A DNA stretch of 43,900 nucleotides from contig WQVY01000012.1 in NCBI GenBank assembly GCA_009785605.1, forward strand, positions 1-43,900, given 5' to 3'. Source of the stretch: Defluviitaleaceae bacterium (GTDB taxonomy: Bacteria > Bacillota > Clostridia > Lachnospirales > WQUN01). The translations under genes and the position numbers were made by a program. Within the stretch, counting starts at the first letter, position 1; each line of letters begins with the position of its first letter. The notes below the pieces were generated by a model. The model saw only the letters and a program-made list of their open reading frames with translations, had not been told where the DNA came from and did no database searches. Positions 17,642 to 26,331 of the stretch are shown piece after piece.

Positions 17642-17710
17642 AAAACAGTCCAGTCTTAGCCGGAATTAGCGGATGTTTCGACGCTTTCGGCTGTGACTGG
17701 ACTGTTTTTC
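17642..17710 (-). terminator. Terminator with a family B-like core
   Basis: Arms AAAACAGTCCAGTC / GACTGGACTGTTTT enclose a core AGCGGATGTTTCGACGCTTT like that of family B. It can terminate the minus-strand genes 17726-18778 (T-run on that strand) and is AT-flanked on both sides. Confidence 0.6.
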
Positions 17711-17725
17711 AATGCAATGACTATA

Positions 17726-18061
17726 TTAAAGCGGATACGCTAACCCAAAAAAGTCAGAAAACATGCGTTCTTTAAACTGGGAAAGAGATGTATATGTGTA
17801 TCGTATAACTCCCATGGGACTAATTTCGTCTTTGCCTCTTATGGAGTAGTAAAGCTCTATCTTATGGCTGGCTTTGGCGGTATATATAAGCTTGAAGATG
17901 ATTATTGCGGGATTTTCTCGCCTTATCAATGCCAGGCAGTCTTCAAAAGTAGATATAGCCGATTCGTCATCTACTGAGACTGGGCTAAAGTTTTCATTTG
18001 CGTCTGGACGTATAATGGTCATAGGTCCCATGTCGCCAGCCTGCATAATTAACATACACAT
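17726..18061 (-). CDS. Hypothetical protein coupled to the TldD-like gene
   Basis: This 111-residue protein is not recognised. It has no signal peptide; the middle contains IIIFKLIYTAKASHKIELYY, a beta-rich stretch. It begins directly after the TAG stop of the TldD-like gene, with GGAG eight bases upstream inside that gene's end, so translation is coupled. It may be the partner of the truncated TldD protein, taking the place of the missing domain or of a PmbA-type subunit; this is a guess from position only. Confidence 0.6.
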   Translation of the reverse strand: MCMLIMQAGDMGPMTIIRPDANENFSPVSVDDESAISTFEDCLALIRRENPAIIIFKLIYTAKASHKIELYYSIRGKDEISPMGVIRYTYTSLSQFKERMFSDFFGLAYPL

Positions 18062-18778
18062 CTACATTACTCCTATGTTAAAGTTTGCTTTTATGGTAGG
18101 CGCACCTTGGGCCACTTTTATTGTTTGCCACTTTGTACATTCGTCTACATACCACTCGAAATCGTTGCCTACCATAGATATAGATTGCAAGAAATCAACG
18201 GTTGTGCCCCATATCATGTAGTTTGTGATAGTTTCGCTTAGCTGGCCGTTTTTTATGCGGAAGCCTTTTTTTATCTCACAGCAGAAATCACCGTTAACGT
18301 CGCCGTAGCAGTTTCCGCTTTCTGTTAGATAGTAGCCGTCTTGTGTGGAGGATATTATCTCTAGGGGATTGTCATGCCAGGGCAGCAACGCGGTGTTGCG
18401 CATACGCACCATTGGATCATCTCCCGGTGATGCAGCCCTGGCGTTGCCTGTAGCAGGGATAGATAGAGCTGCGGCGGTGTATAGGTTGGTCATGATGCCA
18501 GTCGGGATGCCTTCTTTTATAATGCATACATCTGTTGCTGTTGTGCCTTCAGCGTCTACAAATATAGGTAGTGGGCATGGTTTGCCTTGGGCTGTGTGAG
18601 CGTAGTCTATTATTGTTACTTTTTTTGATATGGGTGATAGGTGATAATAGGGTGAATGGTGTGTGCAGGGCAGGATGAAATCTGCCTCGGCTATGTGGCC
18701 GACGGTTTCGTGGATTATTGCGGCTGTTGTTTTGGGGGATAGGACGCAGGTTTTGTGGCTGTCTTGTAAATGTGTCAT
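18062..18778 (-). CDS. TldD/PmbA-type metalloprotease, C-terminal domain only
   Basis: The 238 residues match only the C-terminal half of TldD. The metal motif HETVGH (H23, E24, H28; HExxxH) is followed by EADF, then VDAEGTTATD, GIMTNLYTAA, TGNARAAS and ISMVGNDFEW, all in family order. Full-length TldD has about 450-480 residues, so the N-terminal domain is missing, yet the start has AAGGTGA about nine bases upstream and no decayed N-terminal part is visible upstream. TldD/TldE proteins cleave peptides, including RiPP leaders in some systems. The gene lies just downstream of a RiPP cluster on the same strand, 191 bp after its last gene, so a role in peptide maturation is conceivable but unproven. 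A GTG start at 18790 is possible. Confidence 0.75.
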   Translation of the reverse strand: MTHLQDSHKTCVLSPKTTAAIIHETVGHIAEADFILPCTHHSPYYHLSPISKKVTIIDYAHTAQGKPCPLPIFVDAEGTTATDVCIIKEGIPTGIMTNLYTAAALSIPATGNARAASPGDDPMVRMRNTALLPWHDNPLEIISSTQDGYYLTESGNCYGDVNGDFCCEIKKGFRIKNGQLSETITNYMIWGTTVDFLQSISMVGNDFEWYVDECTKWQTIKVAQGAPTIKANFNIGVM

Positions 18779-18969
18779 AAGAGTTGTCACCTTGTATCAT
18801 ATAAATATTAACGACGCATAATTGTCCCATAAGACAATATTTAACATTCTGTTATATCAACTACCTCTATGCCAGTCTTTGTTTAGTACACGTGAAATAA
18901 ATAAAAACCAACCGTGCATTTTGTGATTCATAGGTAGTTGTGTCCTCATGGTGTACGAAGTTACCACAT

Positions 18970-20670
18970 TTATGACAATGAATTAATGATATGAGTGCAA
19001 AGTGAACCATCAACCACATCTTTAAAGCTAAGAATCAAACATTCTGGAATTTCTCTGTTGAGTGATGCCTTGTATGCCTCCAACTCATTTTCACACGCAA
19101 TTGTTGATCGTAACCCCCTTGAATCATCGAGAGATGAAAACGTATATGTGTAATCGGATATGACAACACTTACGCAAGGGATCCCGCGCATTTGTAATGA
19201 TTTCACATTTTCTGCGACCATCGATACACTAATCTTTGTATTTGTACAGAGTATAATGTAATCAGCTAGTATAGCTTTCATATGCGCATCAAAAAGGCTA
19301 CCAAAATCATGTGCAGCACTATCGTTGAGATGCTGGATCCCACCACCAATATTTAACACGAAGCAATCTGGGTCTGTCTGCATTTCAATCGTACGAAGTC
19401 TATTATTTATATCAAAAACGATACCTGGGAATGAAATTGAAGATGGATATGAGATAACATCCATATTAAATATTACACCCAACGGATTATAAGTAGTGGC
19501 TTTCCACACGACATCATTTGTTTCTAATTGCGCCATGATTTCTAGCTGGACATCAAATTTACTACAAGCTGGCCCAAATCCTGCAATTATAATTGCAGGT
19601 GTTGAAATTGAATGGATTTTATGTGATCGTTTCTCAATATCTCGATGCATTGTTGTTACATAGCAATCGTCATGCATCTTGGAGCTTTTATCGTCTCCAA
19701 ACAAGCCAAGCAACTTGATATCATTGCCTGAGTCTTGCAATGTATCACTCAAGAAATAATGATTTGGATTAATAACTAATGTTTCTGATATGTTAATATT
19801 ACGGATCTCGCTTTGTGATGTTTTGTTAAGCATATCCACGAAGCTTGAGTATTCAATCAATGATTCATCTTGTGTGCCAAAGTGCTTTATATAATGATTG
19901 CTGTAGGTTGGAAGCACTGTGTATAAATCAGGCATACACGATTTAATAGCTTCTTTTTCGTCTGCCTCACTATTTGCATTATCTATATTTTCTGTCAACT
20001 GATTTATTATCATATCACGATCAACCAGTGGCCGAGACTCCATATACAATGCCAGTATTCCAGAAAAAAAAGCAGTAGATATACTTGACCCACACGACTC
20101 TGTCCCATCTGTTTCTATTTTAACTGTATCGCATAACACATCAAAAATACCTGGGCCAATTTTCTTTATTAACATAGTATCACTATGCGGTGATGAACAA
20201 CATATTTTTACAGCACAATCAAAGTCTGCAGGATAAACAACATGATTATGATGCGAATCTGAAGCAACTATTGCGATCCCTGACAGTTTGCCTTTATTAC
20301 ATACATCATAAAGTGCTTGGGTGTAGCAATCTAAACCAAGGCTGATGGATATAATGTCTACATTCAAGGATATCGCGTAATCTATAGCCAAAATTATGTT
20401 TTCTTCGCTTATTACTCCATCTTCATCTGTTACATCAAAATCCATCATATTCACATGCGGCGCGTATTGTAATAATTTATCCGCACATATTGCTCCATGA
20501 GAGAGATTCGATTTTATCCGTCTACCTTTAATAACCTCCTTATTAGCTATAATAAAATGTGTTATATTGAAAGATTTCATCTGCATGTTATCGCAGATGC
20601 CAGCGTCAATGAGCGCTATATTTATATTTCTTCCGGTGTAATTTTTTTTCAATAAGTCAATGTTTAACAT
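18970..20670 (-). CDS. Subtilisin-like (S8) protease fused to a peptide-maturation domain
   Basis: The protein has 566 residues. Residues about 10-220 form a minimal S8 domain: D22 (IALIDAGIC), H58 (NLSHGAICADKL) and S196 (CGSSISTAFFSG) give the triad. The residue normally supplying the oxyanion-hole Asn appears as Asp (IVASDSHH, D138). There is no signal peptide, so it should act in the cytosol. The C-terminal part (about 355-560: PAIIIAGFGPACSKFDVQLE, YNPLGVIFNMDVISYP, VLNIGGG) resembles the TIGR04066 'peptide maturation system' family as I remember it. It probably cuts or helps process the precursors at 25844-26133. AGAGGA precedes ATG 20670; ATG 20679 is an alternative. It lies 16 nt after the radical SAM gene. 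Confidence 0.75.
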   Translation of the reverse strand: MLNIDLLKKNYTGRNINIALIDAGICDNMQMKSFNITHFIIANKEVIKGRRIKSNLSHGAICADKLLQYAPHVNMMDFDVTDEDGVISEENIILAIDYAISLNVDIISISLGLDCYTQALYDVCNKGKLSGIAIVASDSHHNHVVYPADFDCAVKICCSSPHSDTMLIKKIGPGIFDVLCDTVKIETDGTESCGSSISTAFFSGILALYMESRPLVDRDMIINQLTENIDNANSEADEKEAIKSCMPDLYTVLPTYSNHYIKHFGTQDESLIEYSSFVDMLNKTSQSEIRNINISETLVINPNHYFLSDTLQDSGNDIKLLGLFGDDKSSKMHDDCYVTTMHRDIEKRSHKIHSISTPAIIIAGFGPACSKFDVQLEIMAQLETNDVVWKATTYNPLGVIFNMDVISYPSSISFPGIVFDINNRLRTIEMQTDPDCFVLNIGGGIQHLNDSAAHDFGSLFDAHMKAILADYIILCTNTKISVSMVAENVKSLQMRGIPCVSVVISDYTYTFSSLDDSRGLRSTIACENELEAYKASLNREIPECLILSFKDVVDGSLCTHIINSLS

Positions 20671-20686
20671 AAAGTCCATCCTCTCT

Positions 20687-21991
20687 TTATAATGAATTTA
20701 ATTCATGAATTAAGTTGTCATTTTTTAATATTATATTTACATACTCACTTAGCTGTACAGCAAGCATTTTCTTTTGTTTTGCGCAATATGTCGAGCTATC
20801 ACCTATGTGAATGAAACACTTGCCACAAAATCGTATCGCCCAGCAATTAGCACATAATTTATTTGCTTCATCCATAAAAGCATCACGTAATTTTTTTATT
20901 TTGCTCATGTCCAATCCTTTTGTCACATTACCAATTTTAAATAAAGGATTATCTTCATCTGCTTTTTCACAAACCCAAAAAACACCATCAACGTCGACAA
21001 ATAGATTGGATATGCCAAGCACACACGGGCCACCAGGCACAGTACCATTCAAATCATTTAGTGGAATTAGCTCGTGAAATTTGGCATACTCTGTTATTTT
21101 ATAACTTAAACCATATTCATTTACCTGCGTTTCTTGTTTATTTTCATGTTTATGATTGTCAAACTCTGAATTAGCTATAAATTCCGAATATTTAACGCTT
21201 ACAGGGAGATTGCTAAAAAAGTCATTAAGAGCATCTTTCTTGACAGGAGGCGCCGCCACAGCAATAACACCAACAAGATCTGGTTGCTTCGCATACAACT
21301 TAACCAAATTTTGAATAACTTGATCGTATGTACCCTCGCCGTTAACTGTGAAACGATATCTATCATGAATCATTTTTGGCCCATCTAGGCTAAAATTAAC
21401 AACAATATTGTTATCAACAATAAAATTAAAAATGTTTTCATCTGATAGTAGAAGCCCATTTGTTGTAATACTATACGTAAATGTTTTTTCAGGTGATAAT
21501 GATTTAGCTTTTGTAATGCATTCTTGTATTAATTTTTTTTGGAGCAATGGCTCACCACCATAAAAAGACAATATGATTGAGTTGTTGTTATCAGAATGAG
21601 CGATTAAATAACGCAGTGAGTCCATTGCCGTCTCACGCTTCATGCTGCGTCGTTTAAATTTATTATCATACTTAAAATTGTATAAACAGTAACTGCAACG
21701 CATATTACACTCTTCTGTTACGGATAGAACCATCCGTGATAAATTTTGTTCATACATTCCAAAAAATTCTGAATCAGAGGATTCCCACTCGTAAATATGA
21801 TTTACAGGTATGAATAAATCACGCAAGCCGATTTCGCGAAGCATTTCATTATATTTATCAATGTTTTTCTTTCTTTCATCATCGCAAATCAATAAATTAT
21901 AAAAATCTGGACCAATAGCATAAAATTGGTTTGTCACTGCGTCATAAAGCATGTACTCATTGCCTGAATGGATTATTTTTGCATAAAACAT
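20687..21991 (-). CDS. Radical SAM/SPASM peptide maturase
   Basis: The protein has 434 residues. An N-terminal 90-residue peptide-binding-type region precedes the radical SAM domain, whose cluster motif is C95-x3-C99-x2-C102 (ECNMRCSYC) followed by LSFYGGEPLL. The SPASM region holds C323, C341, C380, C383, C389, C392 and C403 for auxiliary iron-sulfur clusters. This layout is typical of enzymes that modify Cys-rich ribosomal peptides, for example by making thioether links; it resembles the clostridial CcpM type (TIGR04068) as I recall. The likely substrates are the two precursors of this cluster. AGGAGG lies 11 nt upstream. Base composition is AT-rich like the other cluster genes. Confidence 0.88.
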   Translation of the reverse strand: MFYAKIIHSGNEYMLYDAVTNQFYAIGPDFYNLLICDDERKKNIDKYNEMLREIGLRDLFIPVNHIYEWESSDSEFFGMYEQNLSRMVLSVTEECNMRCSYCLYNFKYDNKFKRRSMKRETAMDSLRYLIAHSDNNNSIILSFYGGEPLLQKKLIQECITKAKSLSPEKTFTYSITTNGLLLSDENIFNFIVDNNIVVNFSLDGPKMIHDRYRFTVNGEGTYDQVIQNLVKLYAKQPDLVGVIAVAAPPVKKDALNDFFSNLPVSVKYSEFIANSEFDNHKHENKQETQVNEYGLSYKITEYAKFHELIPLNDLNGTVPGGPCVLGISNLFVDVDGVFWVCEKADEDNPLFKIGNVTKGLDMSKIKKLRDAFMDEANKLCANCWAIRFCGKCFIHIGDSSTYCAKQKKMLAVQLSEYVNIILKNDNLIHELNSL

Positions 21992-22037
21992 GATTATTTC
22001 ATCCTCCTGTCAGTTGATTGAATAGAAATTTGTTGGT

Positions 22038-23837
22038 TCATTTCGTTTCATATTTTTGAGATTGGATAGTAAAAAGTTTTTTGTATGTGCCATCTTGCAT
22101 CACAAGGTTTTGATGCGCACCATCTTGTTCAATCACTCCATTGCTAAGAACGAGTACCCTGTCGACATCTTGAATACATGCAAGTCTATGAGAAATTAAT
22201 ATTTTTATAGAGAAGCTACTATTTTCTTTAATAAGCTTATAGAAAGCGTCTTCGGCTTTTGCATCAAGTGCCGCCGATGGTTCATCCATTACAATAATGT
22301 CGGCAGGCTTGCATAAACTTCTCGCTATAGCTATTTTTTGCCATTGTCCTTCTGAAAAGTTTGCACCTCCATCATGAATACCTTGAAGAACAATTGAATC
22401 CAAACTATGTCCATTGCTAAACCCGTCAAAACCTACATCATTTAAAATATCTGCAATTTTGTTGGAGTCATAACTCTCTAAAAACGTTACATTTTCGCCA
22501 AGTGTCAAACCATATTTGCAATAATCTTGCAAAATAATTGAGAATTTTTTGCGGATTTTTTCTGGAGATAATCTAGTATGAGCGACACCATTATAGCTGA
22601 TTGTGCCTGATGTCGGTTTATATAGGCCACAAATTAATTTTGCCAGAGTCGTTTTTCCTCCGCCATTTTCACCTACTAAGGCCAATGTCTCACCCTTTTT
22701 TATTTCAAAAGATAGGTTTTTTATGATCATATTTCCTAATGGCCCATCATACGAAAAACAAACATCTTCAAACCTAATACTAGTTATTAATTGATCATCA
22801 TATCCGTGTATATAATCATCTATTATATCTTCAGTGTACGAATCATTCTTTAAAAATTGTTGCATTAATGCAATCCCGCTGGTTTTTTTTGAAACCGAAT
22901 AGTAATATACAAATAGATTAAACATGTTAAACAATGTATGATGAGCGGTGTTGTAAAGCATATAATCACCAATAGTTGCAACACCTGAGCCTATATTACG
23001 TATAATTATTATTTGTGAAACAATACTTAAAACCGCAGATAGCAATGTAAAACCATAAAAAGACAGATTTTCTCTTTTCTTTTCATCTGCACTTTGCATC
23101 GCAATCTGATTTTCTAAACCTTTTATTTTATCCATAAAAAACTGTGCTGAGTCAAATACCTTAGTCTCTGATAATTTTTCTTCTAAGGTAAAGCTATCCA
23201 TATAGTGTCTTGATAACCTCACTAACTCAGCTATTTTCATGCCTTTTCTTACAATAGAAAAAAAAGATTTTTGCATGTAAATTGTTTGAGGGATACTCCC
23301 GATTAATGAGAATACTGCGATCCATGGATTTACAAAGGCTAATAGTGATATAACACTTAGCAAGCTTATAACCCATGAAATGAAACCTGTTACATCCGAT
23401 ATAATACCTGATACTCTTTGCCCGCGATCTCCCACGAGCTTTAAGAATGAATTAAACTCGGCATCGTAAAATGATAGTGCTGCAAAGCTACCTATATCAT
23501 CAATTAATTTTTCTTCGATTCTTAAAGTAGTCCATGCATTTATATATTGTACTAAACGATGGCGTATATTACTTAATATTGATGTGCTAAAAAAAACAAT
23601 AGCTAGAAGTATCACAGTGCTTGTTGGCGATGATAAAAGTCGCGTTATTTCGACTTCTGTGGTGATATTATTAACAATTTCTCGAATTACAAGAGCTTCT
23701 GCAGCTGGGCTTATTCCTAAAGCGACAGTAATAATCATCGTGAGCATTGTTCTCACTGGTGCTAGCCGGAATGCTAGTTTGAAGGTAAACATAAATGCTG
23801 CAGCAATATGCTTGGGCTTAATTGTTGTATTATTCAT
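22038..23837 (-). CDS. ABC exporter, fused membrane and ATPase domains (subunit 2)
   Basis: The protein has 599 residues. Six membrane helices are spread over about 20-315. The ATPase domain has Walker A GENGGGKTT (389-397), the signature FSEGQ (494-498) and Walker B IIVMDEPSAALD. There is no C39 peptidase domain, so leader removal must be done by another protein, perhaps the S8 protein. It overlaps the neighbouring exporter gene by 8 nt, which suggests a heterodimer exporting the modified peptides. GAGG lies seven bases before the start. Confidence 0.88.
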   Translation of the reverse strand: MNNTTIKPKHIAAAFMFTFKLAFRLAPVRTMLTMIITVALGISPAAEALVIREIVNNITTEVEITRLLSSPTSTVILLAIVFFSTSILSNIRHRLVQYINAWTTLRIEEKLIDDIGSFAALSFYDAEFNSFLKLVGDRGQRVSGIISDVTGFISWVISLLSVISLLAFVNPWIAVFSLIGSIPQTIYMQKSFFSIVRKGMKIAELVRLSRHYMDSFTLEEKLSETKVFDSAQFFMDKIKGLENQIAMQSADEKKRENLSFYGFTLLSAVLSIVSQIIIIRNIGSGVATIGDYMLYNTAHHTLFNMFNLFVYYYSVSKKTSGIALMQQFLKNDSYTEDIIDDYIHGYDDQLITSIRFEDVCFSYDGPLGNMIIKNLSFEIKKGETLALVGENGGGKTTLAKLICGLYKPTSGTISYNGVAHTRLSPEKIRKKFSIILQDYCKYGLTLGENVTFLESYDSNKIADILNDVGFDGFSNGHSLDSIVLQGIHDGGANFSEGQWQKIAIARSLCKPADIIVMDEPSAALDAKAEDAFYKLIKENSSFSIKILISHRLACIQDVDRVLVLSNGVIEQDGAHQNLVMQDGTYKKLFTIQSQKYETK

Positions 23838-25629
23838 AGATATACCTCATCGCTTGAATGCGATACATTTCAGCGAACTTCCCATCCATGTTTAATAAGT
23901 CGTGAAATCTACCTTGTTCTACAAGCTGTCCATTTTCCAAGCATATGATATTGTTTGTCGATTTCATACATGAAAGTCTATGTGAAATAATTATTTTTAT
24001 ATTATACTGGTCGCATTTTTCAAGAGATTTATAGACATTTTCCTCTGCAATAGGATCAAGCGCAGAGGATGGCTCATCCAATATGATCATATCACGCTCC
24101 TTATATAACGCTCTTGCAACTGCTAGTCGTTGCCATTGCCCAATTGATAAGTTTGCTGCCTGCGGCAAGACTTCTGAGACAAGTAGTGTATCTATGCCCT
24201 TTTCTGCACCCGTAACTACATCATCAACCATTGATAGTTTTATGACTTCATCAAGTCTTTTGGGATCTTCATCTTCGTTGAGTGTTATATTTTCTTTGAT
24301 GCTTAAAGCGTATTTTGCATATGTCTGATACACAATGGCAAACATTTTTTGAATTTCATTTTGCGATATCTCAGTATGTGGTATGCCATTGTAAAAAATC
24401 ACACCTTCCGTCGGCAAAAACAAGCCGCAAATAAGTTTTGCTAGAGTTGTTTTCCCGGCACCATTTCCACCGACTAAAGCGCAATAGTCACCACAATTTA
24501 TCGTAAAGGAAAGATTTTGCAGAACTTTTTTTTGAGTATTTTTATATGAGAAGCTAACGTTTTCGAACCGGATTTCTGTAATTTTTTCATTAGTCCATTC
24601 TATACCTTCAGTTGCTTCACTCCATTTTCTGTCATCCAAAAAATCTATAATATCATTCACTCTGTTGGAATACTCAGTCAGATCCTTTAGGTTGCGAACT
24701 GTATATGTCAAACTGTGCCGTATATTGCTTACTGATGCTAAAACAATGGTAATGGCACTAATCATACTAATTCCATTATCCATTACATGTATTATATAAA
24801 TACATGCTGCAACAATAGCTGTAGCAGAAAACAACTCGGATAACACATCAATTTTTTTACTTCTTGTCCCAAGTTTAATAAATTCATCTATTGATTTCGA
24901 TTTGTAATGCGAAAATTTTTTCTTTAAGAAACTTCTAGAGTTAAACATTTTCGTTTCTTCGTAAAATTTTCGTTCTGTTAGTACACTATCAAACAAATGA
25001 CTTGTAACCCTATCATTTTTCTCCATTAACTTCCTAATTCGACTATGCTCTTTTTGATAATTTTTTATTAAAAACAATGAAGGGGTAATAATGATTATCA
25101 CAACAAATGGCAAGCGTATAGAAATTGCGGCTAAAATTAATAACATGCCAGATATCTGAGTTATTGATGCCACAAACGCTCCTAAACTGTTAAAGAAAAA
25201 TGTGAGCTGCTGCGGTTGTTGTAGCGACATATTCATCAGCGCATTAAATTCTGGACTATGAAAAGCTTCAATCCTTCGTGATTTTATTTTACTAGCTATA
25301 TCAATCTTAACCGCACTGATTATAGGCGATGATGCCTTAATTTGTGCTGTTTGTGCATACATACCTGCTGTGGTACTTAATAAGCCCGTTATTTCAATAA
25401 CACATATAAACATAATTGCACTAATAATTTGAGCATTCTCATTAGCATTACCTAATGCTAAAGTAGCTAATGAGTTTGCAAGTAGTCCCATTAAAAAAAC
25501 ACGCAATATAGATTGAAGCATACTCAAGTTCCTTAGAATTTCATATAATACATAGGATTTTGAATGGCTTGTAATTGTTGTTATCGTGTATTTTACTGTT
25601 TTTACAAATAAAAAAGGTTTGAATGACAT
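23830..25629 (-). CDS. ABC exporter, fused membrane and ATPase domains (subunit 1)
   Basis: The 599-residue protein has an N-terminal membrane domain (about 30-310) and an ATPase domain with Walker A GGNGAGKTT, signature LSIGQ and Walker B MIILDEPSSALD. Like its partner it has no peptidase domain. The start at 25629 follows GGGG; a TTG at 25635 is possible. It is separated from the precursor genes by a 214-bp gap holding a hairpin, a common arrangement that lets precursor transcripts exceed those of the machinery. Confidence 0.87.
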   Translation of the reverse strand: MSFKPFLFVKTVKYTITTITSHSKSYVLYEILRNLSMLQSILRVFLMGLLANSLATLALGNANENAQIISAIMFICVIEITGLLSTTAGMYAQTAQIKASSPIISAVKIDIASKIKSRRIEAFHSPEFNALMNMSLQQPQQLTFFFNSLGAFVASITQISGMLLILAAISIRLPFVVIIIITPSLFLIKNYQKEHSRIRKLMEKNDRVTSHLFDSVLTERKFYEETKMFNSRSFLKKKFSHYKSKSIDEFIKLGTRSKKIDVLSELFSATAIVAACIYIIHVMDNGISMISAITIVLASVSNIRHSLTYTVRNLKDLTEYSNRVNDIIDFLDDRKWSEATEGIEWTNEKITEIRFENVSFSYKNTQKKVLQNLSFTINCGDYCALVGGNGAGKTTLAKLICGLFLPTEGVIFYNGIPHTEISQNEIQKMFAIVYQTYAKYALSIKENITLNEDEDPKRLDEVIKLSMVDDVVTGAEKGIDTLLVSEVLPQAANLSIGQWQRLAVARALYKERDMIILDEPSSALDPIAEENVYKSLEKCDQYNIKIIISHRLSCMKSTNNIICLENGQLVEQGRFHDLLNMDGKFAEMYRIQAMRYIYE

Positions 25630-25724
25630 AATCAACTACCCCATATACATATGCTTTGCAATATAAATACCGCTTTTTCACATAAAACATACTATTTTAA
25701 GATACGCAGTATTACATAAGTTAA

Positions 25725-25775
25725 ACCCGTAAGCGAAACCCAAAATAAAGTACGATTAAGCTCCCGCTTACGGGT
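25725..25775 (-). promoter_or_regulatory. Inverted repeat between precursor and exporter genes
   Basis: ACCCGTAAGCG (25725-25735) and CGCTTACGGGT (25765-25775) are perfect 11-bp arms with a 29-nt loop. No T-run follows on either strand, so I see an attenuator, mRNA stabiliser or processing site rather than a plain terminator. Confidence 0.45.
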
Positions 25776-25843
25776 ATTTTCGACTCTTAATACATATGAT
25801 TGATTCATGAGCTATTGAGCCATGTGTTTTTGGTTACCTATGA

Positions 25844-25972
25844 TTACGCAACGCAATTTCCTACTGACATCGAAACATCATTGGTATTACAGTTGCAACC
25901 ACAAAGGTACGCTAGGTGTTTTGACTGTTTCCTATTTTTTTTACGCAAACGTTTTACATTATCTTTTCTCAT
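25844..25972 (-). CDS. RiPP precursor peptide 2
   Basis: The ATG at 25972 has AAGGAG nine bases upstream and opens a 42-codon frame. The first 20 residues are a very basic leader (MRKDNVKRLRKKNRKQSKHL). The core begins AYLCGCNC and ends SMSVGNCVA at the stop. C24, C26, C28 and C40 and much of the core are shared with precursor 1, while the leaders differ, the usual pattern when the core is the product or the recognised part. AYxCxCxC resembles the CLI_3235-class Cys-rich clostridial precursors as I recall. The likely maturase is the radical SAM protein at 20687-21991. The activity of the product is unknown. Confidence 0.85.
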   Translation of the reverse strand: MRKDNVKRLRKKNRKQSKHLAYLCGCNCNTNDVSMSVGNCVA

Positions 25973-26010
25973 GATTTAACGCTCCTTCTTTCATTGTTTA
26001 TTATTTTATG

Positions 26011-26133
26011 TTACGCCACACAACTTCCGACAGACATTGCTACTTCGCCTTTAGAACAATTACAACCACAGACATATGCAATATTTCTAACATTACGCTT
26101 ATTACTCTTTGTTAGCCTCTGCTTTTTAATCAT
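26011..26133 (-). CDS. RiPP precursor peptide 1
   Basis: The ATG at 26133 has GAGGTGAGGAC directly upstream and opens a 40-codon frame. The leader is MIKKQRLTKSNKRNVRN; the core starts IAYVCGCNC and ends AMSVGSCVA. C22, C24, C26 and C38 align with the four Cys of precursor 2 after a one-residue length change in the middle. The 38-bp gap between the two genes shows a tandem duplication with divergence. It is the first gene of the leftward cluster. Confidence 0.85.
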   Translation of the reverse strand: MIKKQRLTKSNKRNVRNIAYVCGCNCSKGEVAMSVGSCVA

Positions 26134-26232
26134 GTCCTCACCTCTCTTTCTTCAATAGTAAATGTTAATGATACAACATACCCCTTGGCCAAAGTGGATT
26201 ATCTGACAGCACTTGTTTGCGCTGGCAATGCG

Positions 26233-26238
26233 ATTATA
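26233..26238 (-). promoter_or_regulatory. -10 box of the RiPP operon
   Basis: The minus strand has a perfect TATAAT, but no good -35 box 17 bp upstream. Instead the palindrome at 26259-26301 starts there. This is what an activator-dependent promoter looks like. The leader would be about 93 nt. Confidence 0.45.
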
Positions 26239-26258
26239 AATCCGAACGATAAATTAAA

Positions 26259-26301
26259 AAGTATCGTTTGTGGAAGAATATTTTCTACACATACGATACT
26301 T
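26259..26301. promoter_or_regulatory. 43-bp imperfect palindrome, likely regulator binding site
   Basis: Arms AAGTATCGT (26259-26267) and ACGATACTT (26293-26301) are perfect; inside, TGTG/CACA and other bases also pair, giving about 16 of 20 matches per arm. A further ACGATA half site lies at 26246-26251. The site is placed between divergent -10 boxes at 26233-26238 (minus) and 26332-26337 (plus). Confidence 0.65.
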
Positions 26302-26331
26302 TCGAAGAAGGAAATAATTTTTATAATGTGC

